Assembly (NCBI RefSeq): GCF_003991905.1
Contig: NZ_RSCL01000007.1
Coordinates: 219,475 to 283,474 of the forward strand
Length of the DNA: 64,000 bases
Direction: 5' to 3'
DNA from: Dulcicalothrix desertica PCC 7102
GTDB taxonomy: Bacteria > Cyanobacteriota > Cyanobacteriia > Cyanobacteriales > Nostocaceae
Made by a program: the position numbers and the translations under genes. The notes beneath the pieces were generated by a model. It was not told where the DNA came from and made no database searches. It saw only the letters and a list, made by a program, of their open reading frames with translations. Each line of letters opens with the position of its first letter. Position 1 is the first letter of the stretch. This document shows positions 61,302 through 64,000 of this stretch, piece after piece.

Positions 61302-62339
61302 ATGAAAAAAGTATCTGTAATGATTCCGGTTTATGGAGTAGAGAATTATATAGCTGCGACTATACAATCTGTTCTCGCTCAAACCTATACAAATTTTGAG
61401 TTACTGATTATTAACGATGCAACTCAAGATAACAGTATAGAAATTTGTCAAAAATTTGTAGACCCTAGAATTAAAATCATTCACCAAGCAAATCGAGGAC
61501 TAGCTGGAGCTAGAAATACTGGTATTCGCCATGCAACTGGAGAATATTTAGCTTTTATCGATGGAGATGACCTGTGGTTGCCACAAAAGTTAGAAAAACA
61601 TATTGCTCACCTAGAAAATGCGCCTGATGTTGGAGTTAGTTTTAGCCGCTCTAGCTTTATCAACGAAGCTGGAAAATTAAGTACATACCTAATGCCTAAG
61701 CTGAAAGAAATCACTACACCTTATTTACTTGGTCGCAATCCTGTTGGCAATGGTTCGGCAGCAGTGGTTCGCAGTTCAGTTTTTGAAGCAATTAAATTCC
61801 AAGATAATCTTTATGGCGCCGTAGAAAACTTTTATTTTGATGAAAACTTTCGCCGTGCGGAGGACATTGAATGTTGGATACGCATTTCCATTCAGACCAA
61901 ATGGCAAATAGAAGGCATTTCTGAAGCTCTAACTTTATATCGGGTTAATACAAATGGACTTTCAGCAAATATTCTTAAACAGTTAGATTGCTGGGAACAA
62001 GTGATTGAAAAGACACGTTCCTACGCTCCACAAATAGTTACTCGTTGGGAACACCAAGCAAGAGCTTACCACTTACAGTATTTAGCTCGTAATGCAGTGC
62101 GTCTTCAATCTGGTTCAATAGCTGTGCAATTAATTAATCAAGCAATAAGTGCCAACTGGCGAATTCTTATTCTTGAACCGCGTCGCATGTTTTTGACGTT
62201 TGCTGCTGCCTATTCGCTTTGGCTTCTGCCACAGTCTATTTATAAATTAATTGAGACTCTAGGCTTAAAAATGACAGGAGCTAACCAAAAACGGCGTATT
62301 CTTCAAGACAAGCTCGATTACCAACAAAGTTGTATTTAA
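61302..62339 (+). CDS. Glycosyltransferase family 2 (second)
   Basis: 345 residues from ATG 61,302 (MKKVSVMIPVYGVE). The upstream part of the frame is the hairpin repeat and can be dismissed. GT-A motifs: MIPVYGVENYIAAT, IINDATQDNSIE (diverged from DDGS), ARNTGI, FIDGDDLW (DxD equivalent), and FRRAEDIECWIRIS, the catalytic-base region. C-terminal region has a hydrophobic stretch (FLTFAAAYSLWLLPQSIYKL) that may anchor it to membrane. About two thirds identical by eye to the next gene, a tandem duplication. Confidence 0.9.
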   Translation: MKKVSVMIPVYGVENYIAATIQSVLAQTYTNFELLIINDATQDNSIEICQKFVDPRIKIIHQANRGLAGARNTGIRHATGEYLAFIDGDDLWLPQKLEKHIAHLENAPDVGVSFSRSSFINEAGKLSTYLMPKLKEITTPYLLGRNPVGNGSAAVVRSSVFEAIKFQDNLYGAVENFYFDENFRRAEDIECWIRISIQTKWQIEGISEALTLYRVNTNGLSANILKQLDCWEQVIEKTRSYAPQIVTRWEHQARAYHLQYLARNAVRLQSGSIAVQLINQAISANWRILILEPRRMFLTFAAAYSLWLLPQSIYKLIETLGLKMTGANQKRRILQDKLDYQQSCI

Positions 62340-62354
62340 CAGGAATATATCCAA

Positions 62355-63410
62355 ATGAAAAAAGTTTCTATTATTATCCCAGTTTACAAAGCCGAGAAAT
62401 ATGTAGCTGCTACCGTGCAATCGGCTCTTGACCAAACTTACAAAAATTTTGAACTCCTAATTATTGACGATGGTTCTCCTGACCGAAGTATAGAAATTTG
62501 TCGGCAATTCACAGACCCTAGAATTAAAATTATACGTCAACAGAATCGCGGACTACCCGGAGCAAGGAACACAGGTATTCGACATGCAACTGGAGAATAT
62601 TTAACTTTTTTAGATGCTGATGACCTGTGGTTGCCTGAAAAACTCGAAAAACACGTAACTCATCTAGAAAATGCCCCAAAAGTCGGAGTTAGTTTTAGTC
62701 GCTCTGCTTTTATTGATGAAAATGGACAACCCTTGGGTATCTATCAATTACCATTACTCACGGGTATCACTCCATCTTTAGTTCTTTGCCGAAACCCAAT
62801 TAGTAATGGGTCAGCAGCGGTAATGCGTAAATCAGTTTTAGAAGCGATTAAATTTCAAGATAATCTTTACGGTACTGTAGAAGATTTTTATTTTGATGAA
62901 CATTTTCGCCGCTCAGAGGATATAGAATGTTGGATACGTATTTCTGTTCAGACTAATTGGCTTTTGGAAGGAATTCCTGAAGCGTTGACATTGTATCGAG
63001 TAACTTCAAGCGGTTTATCAGCTAATTTATTTGAACAATTAGACTCTTGGGAAAAGGTGATTTCCAAAGCTAGCTCATACGCACCAGAACTAGTTGATAA
63101 ATGGGGAACACTAGCTAGAGCATATCAGTTAAGATATTTAGCTCGCAAAGCAGTTAGTCTTCAAGATGGTTCTATGGCTGTAGAACTCGTTAATGGAGCT
63201 TTATCTACAAACTGGCGTATCATCGTTTACGAACCACGTCGTACCCTTTTAACCTTAGTCGCTGCCTACCTCATTTTTCTTCTACCTCAGTCCCTCTACA
63301 AATCAATTGAAGCTTTTGCACTCAAGAAAACAGGAGCCACCCAAAGGCGCCGCATCACCCAAGATATAATCACACAAGATGTTATCACGCAAGATGTTGT
63401 ATCAATCTAA
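62355..63410 (+). CDS. Glycosyltransferase family 2 (third, tandem paralogue)
   Basis: 351 residues; IIPVYKAEKYVAAT, IIDDGSPDRSIE, GARNTGI, FLDADDLWLP and FRRSEDIECWIRIS are the same blocks as in the second GT2. It differs in donor-site residues (IIDDGS versus IINDAT), so the donor sugar may have changed after duplication. C-terminal tail TQDIITQDVITQDVVSI is a small triple repeat of TQDxI. It is the last gene of the operon in the window, 15 bases after its paralogue. Confidence 0.9.
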   Translation: MKKVSIIIPVYKAEKYVAATVQSALDQTYKNFELLIIDDGSPDRSIEICRQFTDPRIKIIRQQNRGLPGARNTGIRHATGEYLTFLDADDLWLPEKLEKHVTHLENAPKVGVSFSRSAFIDENGQPLGIYQLPLLTGITPSLVLCRNPISNGSAAVMRKSVLEAIKFQDNLYGTVEDFYFDEHFRRSEDIECWIRISVQTNWLLEGIPEALTLYRVTSSGLSANLFEQLDSWEKVISKASSYAPELVDKWGTLARAYQLRYLARKAVSLQDGSMAVELVNGALSTNWRIIVYEPRRTLLTLVAAYLIFLLPQSLYKSIEAFALKKTGATQRRRITQDIITQDVITQDVVSI

Positions 63411-64000
63411 ATTAATGATTGTACATTACCAATCGGCGCCTTAGACTCTTTACAAAAGTGGTCAGGGTGCTTTTGGTATAGGCGAAAACTAAAATAATGC
63501 TGTTTTAGTATAAGTAATTATGATGAATAGACTTTGTTTATCTTTATAAAAAAATACCGTAACGTATCCCTGGCAAAGAGTACAGCTTCATTTTAGTTGA
63601 ATATACTTTTATCAAAAATTAATATAGATTATGAGTGTTGTTTAATACTAATAAATTATTCATCCGCAAATATAATGGTATATAATATTACATTAAACTT
63701 GGCATAAATTCGCTTATCAGGCGCCTACAGTGTTTCACAGATAAAACAAATTCGATATATTGAGTATAAATGTAGAAAAGTAAAAGAAATAGAATATTTT
63801 AATAAAAAGATAAATGGTAAATATTTATACTTATAAATCCAGATAAAAAGCGGTAGCAAGAATCTGTGTAGCTTTTGAGACCAAGGTTGACAAAAGATTT
63901 TTTACTTGCAATAGTGATATGAAGAATTTAGCAATATGTGCCAACTGTTTGATATCGCCTATGTAAGCTTACGGATTGGTAGAGTTGTGTTAATTATTAA
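63411..64000. other. AT-rich downstream region
   Basis: 590 bases with no supportable gene. Two GGCGCC palindromes at 63,435 and 63,720. AT content is high, with several A/T-rich stretches; no repeat of the known families was seen. Confidence 0.45.

Noticed and set aside
1-64000. tRNA or rRNA genes
   Set aside because: No T-loop-plus-acceptor combination or rRNA motif was seen on either strand; a tRNAscan run would settle it.

Overview
The window is chromosomal DNA from a low-GC filamentous-type cyanobacterium, probably of the Nostocales (Calothrix/Rivularia/Nostoc-like); species was not determined. The lines of evidence are: paired RRM-protein and bS21 genes, a CYP110-like P450 beside a class I sesquiterpene synthase, very large multi-domain kinases, many dispersed intergenic palindromes, and dense decoration with one GC-rich palindrome. 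The usual cyanobacterial HIP1 octamer GCGATCGC was not found by eye. Instead GGCGCC occurs about 95 times, roughly once per 670 bp, where a few would be expected at this base composition.

Layout. 0.2-5.2 kb: a two-gene histidine-kinase operon. 5.2-9.3 kb: a 51-bp repeat array, a GT4 glycosyltransferase, degenerate Rpn-type nuclease genes and an unknown protein. 9.4-12 kb: an unknown protein, a small P-loop kinase and a Thg1-like 3'-5' RNA polymerase in one tight operon. 12.4-18 kb: a 1,856-residue Ser/Thr-kinase/ATPase/GAF/histidine-kinase fusion. 18-20.5 kb: P450 plus sesquiterpene synthase. 21.3-23.8 kb: a PIN-toxin/antitoxin operon split by an IscB (OMEGA/HEARO) element whose iscB is frameshifted. 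24-28 kb: hen1-pnkp RNA repair. 28-34 kb: toxin-antitoxin genes, an SDR and a stretch of broken genes (a gene split by a MITE, an SDR cut by two insertions, DUF4288, HsdR and phosphatase debris). 34-45 kb: L,D-transpeptidase, unknown proteins, a HugZ-like protein, an inactive HtrA-like protein with a degenerate LuxR-type regulator, a secreted protein and a probable outer-membrane protein, transketolase with a divergent DeoR regulator. 45-55 kb: methyltransferases, a GT39 transferase, lipoprotein and anchored proteins, rbp-rpsU, a DUF2267 protein and an ABC exporter. 55-63.4 kb: a polysaccharide locus (Wzz-like, polymerase/ligase-like, Wzx flippase, three GT2 transferases and a 2OG-Fe(II) oxygenase-like protein).

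The strongest functional theme is RNA repair. Hen1 and Pnkp form the known bacterial RNA end-healing, methylating and sealing pair. About 12 kb away the operon at 9.4-11.5 kb encodes a polynucleotide-kinase-like P-loop protein translationally coupled to a Thg1-like polymerase, plus an unknown partner. I infer a complementary 5'-end repair module; this is the best candidate here for an undescribed system.

The second theme is genome plasticity. At least six families of palindromic repeats sit between convergent genes, supply start or stop codons to genes, interrupt genes, and in one case insert in frame into the pnkp coding sequence. The GGCGCC palindrome is nearly absent from about 13.34 to 24.20 kb (one site), the stretch holding the terpene/P450 pair, the toxin-antitoxin genes and the IscB element, which suggests later acquisition of that block.
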